Notes under the pieces: model-generated
What the model was told of the DNA's origin: nothing
The model's database searches: none
Seen by the model: only the letters and a program-made list of their open reading frames with translations
Part shown: positions 35,467 to 48,651 of the stretch, piece by piece
Numbering within the stretch: position 1 is the stretch's first letter
How the letters are laid out: every line of letters begins with the position of its first letter
Translations under genes and position numbers: made by a program
Source of the DNA: Apium graveolens
Lineage: Eukaryota > Streptophyta > Magnoliopsida > Apiales > Apiaceae
NCBI RefSeq assembly: GCF_009905375.1
Contig: NC_133648.1
Location: forward strand, 93,050,905-93,114,904
Direction: 5' to 3'
DNA: 64,000 nt

Positions 35467-35787
35467 TTAACAGTAGCCCTTAGCAACCAATCTAGCTTTG
35501 TTCCTGACAACTATGCCATTTTCATCCATCTTGTTTCTGAATACCCACTTGGTGTCAATTGGATTCTTTCCTTTAGGCTTGGGTACCAGCTTCCGTACTT
35601 TATTTCTTTCAAATTGGTTTAGCTCCTCCTGTATCGCTAGAGCCCAATCAGGATCCAACAAAACTTCTTCTACTTTCTTTGGTTCTTCCTTTGAGAGAAA
35701 GCTATTATACATACATTCTTCTTGAATTGCTTTTCTTATTTGAACTGTAGAAGATACATCACCAATAATGAGCTCAAAAGGGTGATC
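35467..35787 (-). pseudogene. pol: Element C integrase-RT linker and RT N-terminus
   Basis: [13 protein letters not shown], then LLDPDWALAIQEELNQFERN and [27 protein letters not shown] replaces the Gln after KGYC. On the right the sequence runs directly into the E LTR; residues encoded beyond 35787 come from E. Confidence 0.83.
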
Positions 35788-38700
35788 TATAACACCCCCA
35801 AATCCGGGGTCAAGGGATTTGGTCGTCACTATGAAACCTCAATCCAGATCAACCTGTTTAATCAATAATTAAATGTCAGCGGAAGATATATATTATAAAT
35901 GACCCCAAACTACACCCAAGATCTTTTAAGGTTACAGTTCTAGAAACAAGAAATCCAAATTCCACAAATAAATTTTTCACTTTCTTTTGAAACTCTTTTC
36001 AATAAATTCCAACTCAAAACTAAACCCACTAGTATAACTTCAAAATGAAGTATACTAGGCCCAAATATAATACACAACTATAATATAATATAATATAATA
36101 TAAACAACTTTACACAATACAACTTACACTATCCCGCAACCCCTGGATTAACAACCTTCCAAGAGCTTCTTTTTTGCTTCCTTGAATTACACAGCTAAAC
36201 AGCGCAAGCTAATCCTTACTGGAGGTTAAATTTGAAAACAGGTAAGTATGAGCGGAAGAAATGCTCAGCAAGTTAATTATAACATATATAGGGTCGTTTT
36301 GATAAAAAACTGACATCTGCCTCAGCGCAGAACATTTAAAAATCATAATTGCTGAATCATAAAATTTTAGTTGAGGAACCCTAGAATTGATTCCTTAATT
36401 GTATTCAAAACCATTTTGATATTTTTGAGCGAAATACTTCAGTAATACTTTGAATCTTGACGAGAATAAAACTCGTAAAACAGTGTTTACGGAAATATCG
36501 TAAACAATAATAACATGAAGCAATGATTACGGAATGAATCAGAAACTTTACTCAAAACCGAACTCTTCAAGTTAATACTTATTTTGCTGTCATATCAAAT
36601 TAGATATCAATACGAACTTTGATGCTCACAACACCCATACTGAAGTCAACATCAATCATCTATACTAATACCACCTTTGATATTTAACAACAACGTAAGT
36701 ATCAGCATAAATCAGAATCTGAATCAAAACTGCATTTTACCATTATTCCAAAACAGAAACAGTTGATAAATCATTTGTTCTCTCTTTATCAAAATAATAA
36801 AGAAAATTAGATATCAATTTAGATTGGAACCAATTATATTTCATGTTGTTTCCGATGATCAGTCGCGAAACAACACCGGTATCCCGCAGCCATACCGTAA
36901 ATATAGGTACTACCCGTATCCCGAAGACATACGGTACCTATAGGGCGCCAGAAAAGGCATAACTAGCCTCGAAAGATATTACAGCTGGACCGATATCTCG
37001 ATCACCTACGCAGTAACCAGTAACCAGTAACCATTCCAATCTTAAAAACCTTTTTATTGAAAAAGGATCTGAATCATTCGATATCCTAAATAATTTTATT
37101 CCCCCATTCACTTGGGCAGGAATACTCACAACAAAATCATCTTTCTCAAAATCCAAAATATTTATAATCCAGTAATTTGATAAGTAAAATCACTTAGCTA
37201 TTCAGAACATAGAATAGCAGAAGAATACTTGCATAAACAGAATTATTTAATTCAGCGATATGTAAAACATTTAACTATTATGAACTGAATAGGGAAAGCA
37301 ATACTTGCATGATAAGATTCAAAATAAATATCACTTGAATAATAATTGATGATAGGGATACTTGCCTTTGGGTTTTAGCAGTTAGTCACACTCGTAATGA
37401 CGCATTTATTCTGACATTCTGTCTTGAAACATCACCGTCCTTCTTTTCAACACTTCACTGTTATGCTGCTCCCGCGATTGCTAGAAGCTAGATATCCGAT
37501 ACCATTCCATTTCATTCTTTATCCAACACCTTGTCCTGATCAACTCGAACGATTCGCATCTATAATTAAAAGATCACACGTTAATCGTCTAATCGATAAT
37601 TACTCAACGAACTGCGCGTCAACACCCTATCATCTACCCATACGATAGCCCACACATAACTATAACAGTCAAACACAGGACTTTTGACTCACATATGCAC
37701 ATAATTCACATAGCATATAAACACATAATTCACGTATCACATAATTCATATAACACATGCCTCGGTTCGTCAAAAGGGTCGACTCGGTGTGTTTAAAACT
37801 GAAATCGGGTCAAAAATATGATTTATTGATCAATAATCGACTCAGAATGATTCGTAAAACAAGCGACCTTTCGAAACAAAAGAATTTGGCTCTCGAAAGT
37901 ATTTTTATTAAAAGCAAAAAAAAATTCTGAGTCCGTACGCGTTCGTTTCGTACTGAACGGACGAACGGTTTATTTTCAACGAATAAAATAAGAATTAAAT
38001 GGAGATAAATCAATTAATAATAATATTAATTGATTTTTAAATATCAAAATATAATTTTGAAAGGCTTAAAACAATTTTCAGGATTTTTTTCAATTAATTA
38101 CAAATAATTATATTTTATTTAACTATTTATAAATAAAATTAATTGATTAAATGAATTAATCAATTAATTAAATCTATAAATAATCAATTAAAATAAATTA
38201 TAAATAATTAAAACAAATATAGATTTTTGAAAATAATAACAAAAGTAAAATTTTGAAATTTAAAAATAATTAAGTAAATAATTTTTAGAATTTAAAATAA
38301 TATTAAATGATTTTTTTTTGGGAATTTAGAAATAAATTTTGAAATAAAGTAAAAAAAAATGCCAAAAACAGCTGGGGAAGTATAGGTTGTCTTCAACCTT
38401 GGATCGAGGGGCGGAGAACTGGCGGAGATACCACCGGAAAATGAAGAACAAGTCGCCAGAGCCGGTGACTTGCCCAGATTCCGGCAGTCGACACACGGCT
38501 GAAACGCAGCCTTTCGACTCGGTTTCAATACCAAAATCATCCTTGCATTCAACGAAACCCAGAAACGTTTATCATAATCCCAAACCATTACCAGAATCAA
38601 TTCCCCGGCCGAATTCAAAGAATTTTTCGGCCAACAAACCGGCGACACTCGAATTCCCTCATTTCTCAACCAAATTTCATGAATTATATCTCAAAACGAA

Positions 38701-40217
38701 GCTTAGATCATTTGTAATCAATTTATGCAATCAAAATCACTCAACCTATCATTGATAATCTATAAAATTGAAAATAAAAACATACAAAATCAAGAACTCG
38801 GTTATATCGATTTGGGACCCAAACAAATCAACTAATCATACGAATCGACTATATAAATCATTCTAAAGCTATTTGCAATCTCAAATATAATCAACAATTA
38901 ATGGAAATAAAAAATCGATTTCAAGCCAAGAACATAAAAAACCGATTTTACCAGAAACTCAACCTTAAATGCTAAAACTGGTATGAAATTGACGGGCTCG
39001 TTGAGAGGAGTGTTTTGGTTACTAGAACATCGGATTTGGCTCCCTGAATCACCCAAAATCATTGATTCTTTGTTCTTGAATGAATTTCACCCCCAAATTC
39101 TTGATTTCCTAATTTTGTTTTTTTATTAAAAATAAAATGCAATAAAATAGATAATTACACTATTTATATTATCTGAAAATTAATACCTCAAAATCTATTT
39201 TAGGGTATTTTTATTCCCATAATTAAAATAATTAAGCCCCAAAATGATAATTGCGGGGAATAATTTTAAAAACAGTAAAATATAAAATATGTATCAAATT
39301 TTCCCCAGAATTGTGAATAATTCAAAAATATAAAAGTACAGGGTATTTGAAATACGTATAATTTTATAAAAATAAAAACACAGATTTTGTGGGGTTTGAC
39401 ATCCCGGTGGGGTCCCGGTCCCTTTATTTTCGAAAAACAAAAACGATACTTAAATTAATCGAAAAACCCGAACACATATAAAATACATTCAACACACATA
39501 AAATGAGATAAAACGAATAACACAAATAAACACACGCCTAAATTACGGATCGATTCATATAAATGCAGTTTGAACACGTAACAAGTATCATATTGAATCA
39601 TGTCAGATCCGAAAATAGATTACTTAGCTACTAAGTAACTATAAAATGATATAGTTTAATATCATATTTGGATAATTATCAAAACCGTACTTTTTATAAA
39701 ACACTTTATACGAAAATAATGTAATAATATCCCGTCTTTCAAAAATACGGGTTTTGTTGATTTATCGAAATAGCCATCGTATCGAAAATCTTGCGTCGGA
39801 CCGCGCATGGGTCAAACCGTAATCCGGATCGAAAAAGTCAAAACACGGAAAATGTCTGGAATTACCAGGTTAGGTTAGGAAGGAGTTTTCGGAAGAGTTT
39901 CGGGTTATAAAAACGCAAAAAAAGGTCGAAGTTGGACGATTCCCGACTTTATAAAACAGTTTTATAATGACTCAGAAAATAATTAATAAATACCTAAATT
40001 ATTATAAAATCATATAACAGTCCAAAAATTACCAGAAAAATATCACAATTATCTAAATTTTATTTTGAACACGTAAAAATTAAAATACTCAAATAATATC
40101 ACATATAAACACCCAAACATCAATTCCAATTATCAGATAATTCACCAAAATTCACATAAAAATCACATAAATAATTCCAACTAATAATAATAATATTTAA
40201 AAATATGGGATATTACA
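35788..40217 (-). repeat. Element E 3' LTR (4.4 kb)
   Basis: On the minus strand it starts TGTAATATCCC at 40217 and ends ...GGGGGTGTTATA at 35788; the right LTR keeps the TG/CA end. AT-rich, with a TATAA microsatellite at 36078-36108. One GC-rich patch (about 38355-38700) is unlike the rest. It gives the undisturbed versions of the D insertion site (about 37299-37310) and the B insertion site (about 37665-37675). No gene is convincing. Confidence 0.82.
38355..38700. other. GC-rich patch in E LTR
   Basis: A locally GC-rich block (repeated CCGG, GGCGGAG, GCCGGTGAC) within very AT-rich LTR sequence. Overlapping ORFs on both strands (38292-38669 minus, 38387-38755 plus) have no recognisable motif. 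It may be an untranslated leader or captured host sequence. Confidence 0.4.
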
Positions 40218-40230
40218 ATCTACCCCCTTA
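40218..40230 (-). promoter_or_regulatory. Polypurine tract of E
   Basis: ATCTACCCCCTTA on the + strand is TAAGGGGGTAGAT on the minus strand, abutting the LTR start TGTAATATCCC. Confidence 0.75.
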
Positions 40231-40476
40231 CAAGGATTCCGTCCTCGGAATCAGCAGAAGAAAGCACTAAGGGTTTTCTAACCAAGTTTCCAATCTTGCA
40301 TACTTAATTTTTCTCAAAATTCCAAATAACACTGAAATTCCTTATACCACACAATTATCACGGGAGCTTCACTCCGCACCATTGTTCCTTCCATACCCTT
40401 TGACCAATTTCTCAATAGAATTGCTTTTACTAATTGCGAGAAAGAAGAATAGAGAGGAAGATAGAAAGAAAGAAAC

Positions 40477-40588
<112 letters not shown>

Positions 40589-41533
40589 AAAGAAACAGAT
40601 TGACTTCGGTATACACCACTGATATCTTAATCACATTGCAGTCCGTTGTTGCTATTGGTAATCCGATCACATATTCTTACTTTAACTTGACCAGGATAAT
40701 TCAGCTCAACTTTATTGACATACCTTCGAATGTTTGAGATATTAAAATGATGAATTCCAAATAGAAGAGAATTTCATGTCATAACAGGACCAAGATCTGA
40801 ATTTGAGAAAAAGTATTGTTGAAATATAAAAATAACTGAGAGATCAATATGATCAAATGAACTTGGTATTGCATGACCAAATTAAGACACTACTAAATGT
40901 TATTAGCCTTCATGTATTCACAATACACACAAGTGATGGCGTCCCACCCAACTCATATCACACAGACAGGTATACCATGTGTCCCCTATGGTTAGGGTTG
41001 TTCATCTCAGTCAGAATAAAAGAATATCAAAGGAATCCAAAATTAAATGAATAAAACTGAATAGATTTCAAAGCTAATATTTCTGAAGGAAATGAAGTCC
41101 AGAGAATAAAAATTCTGACACAAAATGAATAATCTGGTGTTAGGGATTATGTCTTCTAACTGATATTTCTTTTTTGAGAGAAGTCAAAAGAATTTATAGA
41201 AAGAGAAGGTATTGCAAAAGTCTTAATGCTTATCTTCTGTTTGAATTCTTATGTTGACTCGTCATCCGATTCTCGACACTTCTTCATATTCCAGGGATAT
41301 CGATAATCTTCATCGTCGTCGAATCGTAGTCTCGGAAGATTCCACAATAGAAGTTTGCAGCTTCCCGGAGTTCCATCCAGCTCAGCACAATCATCTCGAA
41401 CGAATGCGTCTATCTTAGCTTACTCGTTGGTACTATATCCAATAGTCCAACAGGAACTCGATATGAGCTCAAACGTCCTCACATAGCTATACACACTCCT
41501 ACACACTCTCGTTTCTAGTTTACTATAACCTCA

Positions 41534-41545
41534 GCTCTGATACCA
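41534..41545 (-). promoter_or_regulatory. Primer binding site of E (initiator tRNA-Met)
   Basis: GCTCTGATACCA (+ strand), three bases from the LTR end at 41549. Confidence 0.85.
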
Positions 41546-41548
41546 ATC

Positions 41549-43047
41549 TGTAATGCCCCCAAATCCGGGGTCAAGGGATTTGGTCATCACTATGAAACCT
41601 CAATCCAGATCAACCTATTTAATCAATAATTAAATGCCAGCGGAAGATATTTATCATAAATGACCCCAAACTACACCCAAGATCTTTTAAGGTTATAGTT
41701 CTAGAAACAATAAATCTGAATTCCACAAATAAATTTTTCACTTTCTTTTGAAACTCTTTTCAATAAATTCCAACTCAAAACTAAACCCATTAGTATAACT
41801 TCGAAATGAAGTATACTAGGCCCAAATATAATACACAACTATAATATAATATAATATAAACAACTTTACACAATAAAACTTACACTAGCCCGCAACCCCT
41901 GGATCAACCACCTTCCAAGAGCTTCTTCTTTGCTTCCTCGAATTACGCAGCTAAATAGCGCAAGCTAATCCTCACTGGAGGTTAAATTTGAAAACAGGCA
42001 AGTATGAGCAGAAGAAATGCTCAGCAAGTTAATTATAACATATATAGGGTCGTTTTGATAAAAAACTGACATCTGCCTCAGCACAGAACATTTAAAAATC
42101 ATAATTGCTGGATCATAAAATTTTAGTCGAGGAACCCCAGAATTGATTCCTTAATTGTATTAAAAACCATTTTAATATTTTTGAGCGAAATGCTTCAGCA
42201 ATACTTTGAATCTTGACGAAAATAAAACTCGTAAAACAGTGTTTACGGAAATATCGTAAACAACAATAACATGAAGCAATGATTATGGAATGAATCAGAA
42301 ACTTTACTCAAAACCGAACTCTTCAAGTTAATACTTATTTTGCTGTCATATCAAATTAGATTTTAATACGAACTTTGATGCTCACAACACCCATACTGAA
42401 GTCAACATCAATCATCTATACTAATACCACCTTTGATATTTAACAACAACGTAAGTATCAGCATAAATCAGAATCTGAATCAAAACTGCATTTTACCATT
42501 ATTCCAAAACAGAAACAATTGATAAATCATTTGTTCTCTCTTTATCAAAACAATAAAGAAATTTAGATATCAATTTAGATTGGAACCAATTATATTTCAT
42601 GATGTTTCCGATGATCAGTCGCAAAACAACACCGGTATCCCGCAGCCACACCGTAAATATAGGTACTACCCGTATCCCGAAGACATACGGTACCTATAGG
42701 GCGCCAGAAAAGGCATAACTAGCCTTGAAAGATATTACAGCTGGACCGATATCTCGATCACCTACGCTGTAATCAGTAACCATTCCAATTTTAAAAACCT
42801 TTTTATTGAAAAAGGATCTGAATCATTCGATATCCTAAATAATTTTATTCCCCTTGGGCAGGAATACTCGCAACAAAATCATCCTTCTCAAAATCCAAAA
42901 TATTTATGATCCAGTAATTTGACAAGTAAAATTAATTAGCTATTCTGAACATATAATAGCAGAAGAATACTTGCATAAACAGAATTATTTAATTCAGCGA
43001 TATGTAAAACATTTATCTATTATGAACTGAATAGGGAAAGCAATACT
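41549..43047 (-). repeat. Element E 5' LTR, first part
   Basis: Aligns with 35788-37305 at a few per cent divergence; interrupted by D after ATACT (43043-43047). Confidence 0.85.
43043..43047. repeat. Target site duplication ATACT (left) of D
   Basis: Repeated at 50982-50986; the empty site in the left E LTR at about 37301 has one copy. Confidence 0.92.
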
Positions 43048-44717
43048 TGAAAGGAATATGTCCTAAGTCCAATCATGTATTAGGATTTAGCAATAACTTT
43101 TATGTAATCTATTTTAATTTCATTGATATTAATAAAGACTTGTTTTGGTTTTATTACGGGCTTTATCTATTTAAGTGTTTAAATAAGATATACCATAGTT
43201 TAGAGTAAAGCTTTTTATGGATTATGATGAGATCATAATAGTGAGACCTAAAAAGATGATAACTCTAAACTTAAATAGTTCCTGGTCATAGGATTACTAA
43301 CTGGTAATTAATAATCCGTAAAGATCGGTACATACTATGCTTGCTTCATTATGAAGGATGTCTGTTCTCATAGACATTTGTGTGGTGACACTATAGCTAG
43401 TATGTAGGTGCTTATTATAGAATAAGTTCACTGAACATGACTCGCACAGCTGAACAACTGATGGAGTTCACTCACGTGTCAGCAGTTGTTCATATAGTGA
43501 TAGTTGTACAAGTATCCTTAGACTTGAGGTCATCATAGTCATCTTGTGTACACTGAACTATGCTTTGGTTTAGTTCTTAGTCTCCAGGGACAATTATTAG
43601 GGCTCTTCTGGGTATAGGAATTTGTACACGAAGATAGTGTATGATCAATAAAGTATCTACCCCTTCCAGTGAAGGAAGCGAATGTTCAAGGCTGATCCAC
43701 TTATGCTAGTTCAGGAATCTCTGGCCAGAGTAAATGAAATTAGAAAGGAGTTTCTAATTTGCATAGAACTACGCATAGTAAATGGTAAGCAAGTGATTGA
43801 ATTAGATAGGCTTGACACGAGATCCATGCCTTGTATTTAATCGGGACATTGTAGGGTAGAAGGAGTTTATTGTACGGTAACTATTCACTGAATAGGTTCT
43901 TGGTATTCTAAGTAGTGAATTCATATTATCCGGATAGTCGCGATATGCTGAGAAGTATCCCTCACGATGTAGAATAAATGTGATTAATTAATCATATTTA
44001 ATAAATTAGAGAATTTATATAAATAATGATATAATAGTTTTATTATTATTTATTTCTACTACCGGCTTAATATTGAACCTACAGGGTCACACCATAAAAA
44101 GAGAATGATTTAATGGTGGAGGAATTAATTAATAATGGCTAAATAATTATATATTTGTGAAATAAATAATTAATTGGCAAATTTAATAATTGATTAAATG
44201 AGATTTAATTGATTATAAATTAATTAAGAAAAGTTCTTAATATTATTAATTAAAGGATTTAATTTTTGGAAATTAAATCAAGAGAGAGAATTATTTCTAA
44301 AGTGTTTAGAAAAAGGATTAATGATTAAAAGGTGTTTTAATTATTAATGAGAATAATAAATGGGATAATAATAATAATATTTATGAGAAAATTTCAGCTG
44401 AAAATTTTACCTATAAATACACTATTATAGACCCTATTTTATTTGAACCCACATCGAAACACAAAACCCAAAAAGTTTGGAAAACCCAATTCTCTCCACC
44501 TCTTTCCTCCTCCTTAACATCGTTTTCTTGGTGGATACCGGTGGAGTGCTTCACACTTGAGGAGCAACTGCTAAGGATCTCTGATCGTTGTCTCCGAATT
44601 ATTTTAAAAGGTTAGATTTGATCCCTCGAATTTTTATTCACGATTTATATGCTTTTATTTGGATTTTGTATGTGTAAAAGTGTTTTGCCATGCCCCCGCT
44701 GCGTTAAAAATCCAACA
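43048..44717 (+). repeat. Element D 5' LTR
   Basis: Contains CCTATAAATACA (TATA box at about 44411-44418) and an AT-rich U3. The arm at 43830-43841 differs from the 3' LTR in a cluster of six bases; see the hairpin at 50094-50123. Confidence 0.92.
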
Positions 44718-44718
44718 A

Positions 44719-44730
44719 TGGTATCAGAGC
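44719..44730 (+). promoter_or_regulatory. Primer binding site of D (initiator tRNA-Met)
   Basis: TGGTATCAGAGC one base after the LTR end. Confidence 0.9.
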
Positions 44731-45141
44731 ATAGGTTGTATGCATATAGATCTGTGGTAAAAATTTCAGAATTTTATGTGCTTGTATGAATTAATTATGA
44801 TTTTTACAAGTTATATCATGGATTAATTTTGTCTGATGAGAAATCGTTTCTCAGAATAATTTTGAATGTTGATCTGGGTTCTACAAGTGTTGTAGATCGT
44901 CTGTGTATTTTTTTTATAATTTTAGGATGTATAGATTTTTTATTATGAATTTTTGAAGTTCTTACAATTAAATTCGTAATTAAATAATCATATATATAAA
45001 TATGAATTGTAAGTATATTTGTTTGTACTGCTGCTTGTCTGTTACTCTGCTGTTGGCACGGAGAAAGAAAGAACAGGCTGTCAGGTCTGACTTGCACGGA
45101 ATTCGAGAAAAGGCGGCGGCGGCTGGAAAAAAAAAATAGGG

Positions 45142-45232
45142 GTGTAACGCATTCCGGGAATGCGTTACACACATGTGGCGCATTCACGGAATGCGTTACA
45201 CACTTTAATGGCTGAAAAGGGGTGTAACGCAT
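45142..45232. repeat. Palindromic array GTGTAACGCATTCC
   Basis: 45142-45170 is a perfect inverted repeat with 14-base arms GTGTAACGCATTCC and one central base. A second, CGCATTC/GAATGCG with three central bases, is at 45179-45195 and runs into another GGAATGCGTTACAC (45188-45201). A third partial copy, GTGTAACGCAT, is at 45222-45232. Confidence 0.85.
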
Positions 45233-46006
45233 CACCGGACCTTCTATTGATTTTAAAATTGATTTTCTGGGAGTTTCGTAATTCCGTTTTAGGCGTGCAA
45301 TATACCATTGGATTCGTTTTTCCGAGACGGATCTAATGGAGTGATCAATTTTAGTTTATATAAAAGTTTTGAACTGTTTATATTTCCATGAAGTGTTTTA
45401 AAGCTGTTTTTTGACTGTTTTAGTTGCTTTTAAATGCTTCATGTGATACATAGAGATGTATATTGCTTAGACCAATGTGCTAGATGATGTAACATGCCTA
45501 CCTTGATGTTTATTCATGTTTATATATGTGATATATGCTTAGTTTATCATGCGATGATAGATTTAGGTGAACTTAAATGAACATAAGGCGTTTGTTAGAC
45601 AACCTAATATAGTGAAATTGTTTCATAACCTTAATAACAATATTATAAATACAATCATGAGATTCTTGTGTTTATGAAACACGTAATTGAATATGAATTT
45701 TCGATATGAGAGAAAGGATGATTCTGTCAACAACAGATTTCTATCTGTAAGAAAGGGTTATTAAGTGACGCCTCTTGACAATGCTCCACCCGATCTGGGA
45801 ATCATCTGATTATTGATTATTGATTTGAAATATTTAATTTAAAAGGAAGAATCTCTTTATAATATGATTATGATTGTAACGTAATATAATCCCTCTAAAA
45901 TTAAATAATATCAAGTAGTAATTGGCCAATGACACAACGGGCTTGTGTCGGTCATAGCCTTCCAACATGGTAGAAAGTAGTTCTTATTTTTGAATCATTG
46001 TCGTTT

Positions 46007-46302
46007 CGTGCCACAACCGAGGGCTTTGATTTCGAAATAAGAAATACTTGCCTATTACATAGAGATGTGTACATTGAATAAGAATCTAAAGGTCGTTACG
46101 TGCCACAGCCATGGGCCTTTGGAGACTGATTCAATTATACGGAATGTTGGGTTAGTCTTGACTTAGAATATTGAGTTTGTCGTGCCACAGCCGTGACTCA
46201 ATTATTCAAGAGGCTAAAGTTTGATTAGGGAATAACATTAGATGTAATTGACAAGAGTTGTCTGCCTATTGAACATTACATGGCGTTTCGTGCCACAGCC
46301 GG
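46007..46302 (+). repeat. Four spaced copies of CGTGCCACAGCC
   Basis: Copies at about 46007 (CGTGCCACAACC), 46099, 46181 and 46289, spaced 82-108 bases apart in the leader just upstream of gag; the surrounding sequence is not obviously repeated. Confidence 0.75.
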
Positions 46303-46504
46303 GGTTGTGTAATGGAATGTAGGATCCATATTCCCACTATCATTATGAATGCTTAATTTTTCACGTAGGGGGTTGAATAAATTAGGAAAACTAGTGGGAG
46401 CCACTTATGAATAAAGACCCGATTCATATAGTATTTTGAAATGAAATTGAATATTTGCTAAGTGTTGTTATGTGTTTATCATTTACAAATTTACTTTGTA
46501 CGTT

Positions 46505-47563
46505 ATGTCTTCTGTACTATCACTCAGGAGCATACTAGATGCTCACAAATTGACTGGTCCTAATTATGCTGACTGGCCTCGAAACTTGAGAATTGTTCTC
46601 AGGATTGAGAAGCTGGAATACGTGATTGACTCACCTAAGCCTACTGAACCTGCTAGTGATGTACATAATGATGAACATGTTGTGTATCGTAAGTGGATAG
46701 ATGATGCAAATGTTGCTCAATGCATCATGCTAGCTTCCATGAACATTGAGCTACAGAAGCAACATGAGCATATGGATGCTCACACTATCCTCGTGCATCT
46801 ACAAGAGTTGTATGATGTGGCAGGGAGGACAGCTCGATATGAGATATCGAAGGAGTTGTTCGGTTGTAGGATGTCTGAGGGATCATCTGTGAATGACCAT
46901 GTACTTAAGATGATCAATTTGATTGAACGTCTTGGACAACTTGGTTTTACCATGGATGGGGAGCTGAGCCAAGACTTGGTCTTGCAATCGCTTCCAAGTT
47001 CGTTCTCGCAGTTTGTTGTGAACTTTCACATGAATAAGTTGGATGTCAGCCTGCCTGAACTCCACAACATGTTGAAGACTGCGGAATCGAATTTTCCCCC
47101 TAAGAAGAGTTCTGTTCTTCTAATTGGTGAAGGTTCCAATCCTAAGAAAAGGAAGAGGAACTCTTCCAAGAAGAAGAAAGTAGGTGAGAAAACGCCGGTT
47201 CCACCAAAAGCTGAAGACCCCAAGAGCAAAGTTGTTTGCTTTTACTGTAACAAGGTGGGGCACTGGAAGAGGAACTGCAAGGTTTACCTTGCAGAAATGA
47301 AGAAGAAGAAGGGTAGTGAGACTACTGCTTCTGATTCAGGTATATTCATGAAAGAAGTGAATATGTCATTAAATCAAATTTCTACTTGGGTATTAGATAC
47401 CGCCTGTGGTTCTCAAATCTGCAATTTGTTGCAGGGACCAAGGAGAAGTAGGACTCTTGAGGAAGAGGAGGTGGTTCTACTGATGGGAAATGGAGCAAGA
47501 GTTGCTGTTGTAGATGTAGAATCATTTCATTTACATAGGCCTACGGGCAAGACAATTGTTTGA
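46505..47563 (+). pseudogene. gag: Element D gag and protease start
   Basis: The ATG at 46505 (MSSVLSLRSILDAHKLTG) begins a copia Gag with a UBN2-like helical region (KLTGPNYADWPRNLRIVLR) and a CCHC knuckle at residues 245-258 (CFYCNKVGHWKRNC). The protease follows, but the active site reads DTACG at residues 298-302 where relatives have DTG or DSG plus Cys-Gly, so catalysis is probably lost. TGA at 47561-47563 interrupts; related sequence continues (NNCYFVPSIVRNI). Confidence 0.8.
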
Positions 47564-48108
47564 AATAATTGTTATTTTGTTCCCTCGATTGTGAGGAATA
47601 TTATTCCCATGTTAGACTTGGATGGATTTTCATTTATTATTGAGAATAATGAATGTTCTATTCTTAGAGATAATATTTTTTATGGACGTGGTACTTTAAA
47701 TAATGGTCTGTATATATGTGACATAATTTACTTCAGATTGAACAAACTAATAAAAGAAAAGGGATGATGAAAATCTCACTTTATAGTGGCATTGCAGTCT
47801 CTATTTAGTAGACATGGAGAGAGGGCTGCAAATTTGCTAGGAATGGTACACACAGATGTATGTGGACCAATGTCTACGCAAGCCATGGGTGGATTTTCAT
47901 ACTTCATTACTTTCATAGATGATAGATCTGGATTCAGATATGTGTTTGATGAAACACAAGTCTGAGGTCTTTGAAAAGTTCAAAGAATATAAGTATGAAG
48001 TGGAGAAACAACCAAACATAATATTATAACTCTTCGATCAGATCGAGGTGGTGAATACTTTAATGGAGTGTTTCTAGATTATCTCAAAATAAATGGTATA
48101 GTCTCTCA
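47564..48108 (+). pseudogene. pol: Element D protease end and integrase fragments
   Basis: Protease C-terminus (IIPMLDLDGFSFIIENNECS), then a deletion that removes most of the GAG-pre-integrase zinc region, then integrase pieces in changing frames (MVHTDVCGPMST, FITFIDDRSGF, LRSDRGGEYF). Several stops and shifts. Confidence 0.72.
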
Positions 48109-48648
48109 GTGGACTCCTCCAGATTGGTATCTGAAAGGAGAAATCGAACTTTGTTAGACATAGTTCGGTCCATGATGAGCTATGCAAATCTTCCAGTATT
48201 CCTATGGGGTTATGCATTGGAAACCTCAGCATATTTACTGAATATGGTGCCTTCCAAATCTGTTCCTCAAACTCCGTATGAGATATGGAAAGTAAGGAAA
48301 CCGAGTCTTAAACACGTTAAGATTTGGGGATGTCCAGCTTATGTCAAGTAAGTTGACCCAGATAAGCTGGAATATCAATCCGTAAAATGTAGTTTTGTGG
48401 GATATCCTAAAGAGACTTTAGGGTATTACTTTTGCACCGATCATCGGGTGTTCGTCTCCAGACATGCTACCTTCTTGGAAAAGGAGTTTATCCTTGAAGG
48501 AAACAGTGGGAGCAAAATTGAACTTGATGAAGTTCAAGAAGCACAAACTACTACAGATCAAGTGGAAACACCTGTTCTGACTGAACAACCTTTTGTGGAA
48601 CAGCCCATTCATAGATCAGGGAGAGTGTCTCGCCAACCTGAGAGGTAA
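48109..48648 (+). pseudogene. pol: Element D integrase C-terminal part
   Basis: [22 protein letters not shown] contains the catalytic-Glu helix. [23 protein letters not shown] and [10 protein letters not shown] follow, then after an in-frame TAA the VGYPKETLGYYF region and an acidic linker. Confidence 0.78.
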
Positions 48649-48651
48649 TAT

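Larger units (their letters stand above)
33061..35787 (-). mobile_element. SIRE-like copia element C, internal fragment
   Basis: It carries RT, RNase H, spacer and the beginning of an accessory ORF in the same order as A and B. It is cut on the left by element A (inserted in the accessory ORF) and on the right by element E (inserted in the integrase-RT linker). It is therefore the oldest layer visible. Both ends of the element lie elsewhere. Confidence 0.85.
44731..46504 (+). other. Long untranslated leader of D
   Basis: About 1.8 kb without a credible ORF. It holds a palindromic array (45142-45232) and four spaced copies of CGTGCCACAGCC-like sequence (about 46007-46302). Short frames at 44816-45235 (minus) reflect the palindrome region and are not genes. 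Confidence 0.6.

Noticed and set aside
35783..35787. Target duplication of element E
   Set aside because: The right end of E is outside the window, so no second copy can be compared.
37424..37648. ORF with a close copy at 51105-51329
   Set aside because: Both are E LTR sequence; conservation reflects the LTR pair, and there is no domain.
38292..38755. Overlapping ORFs of about 120 codons on both strands
   Set aside because: They come from a GC-rich patch with few stops; no motif, no second copy to test. Kept only as a composition anomaly.
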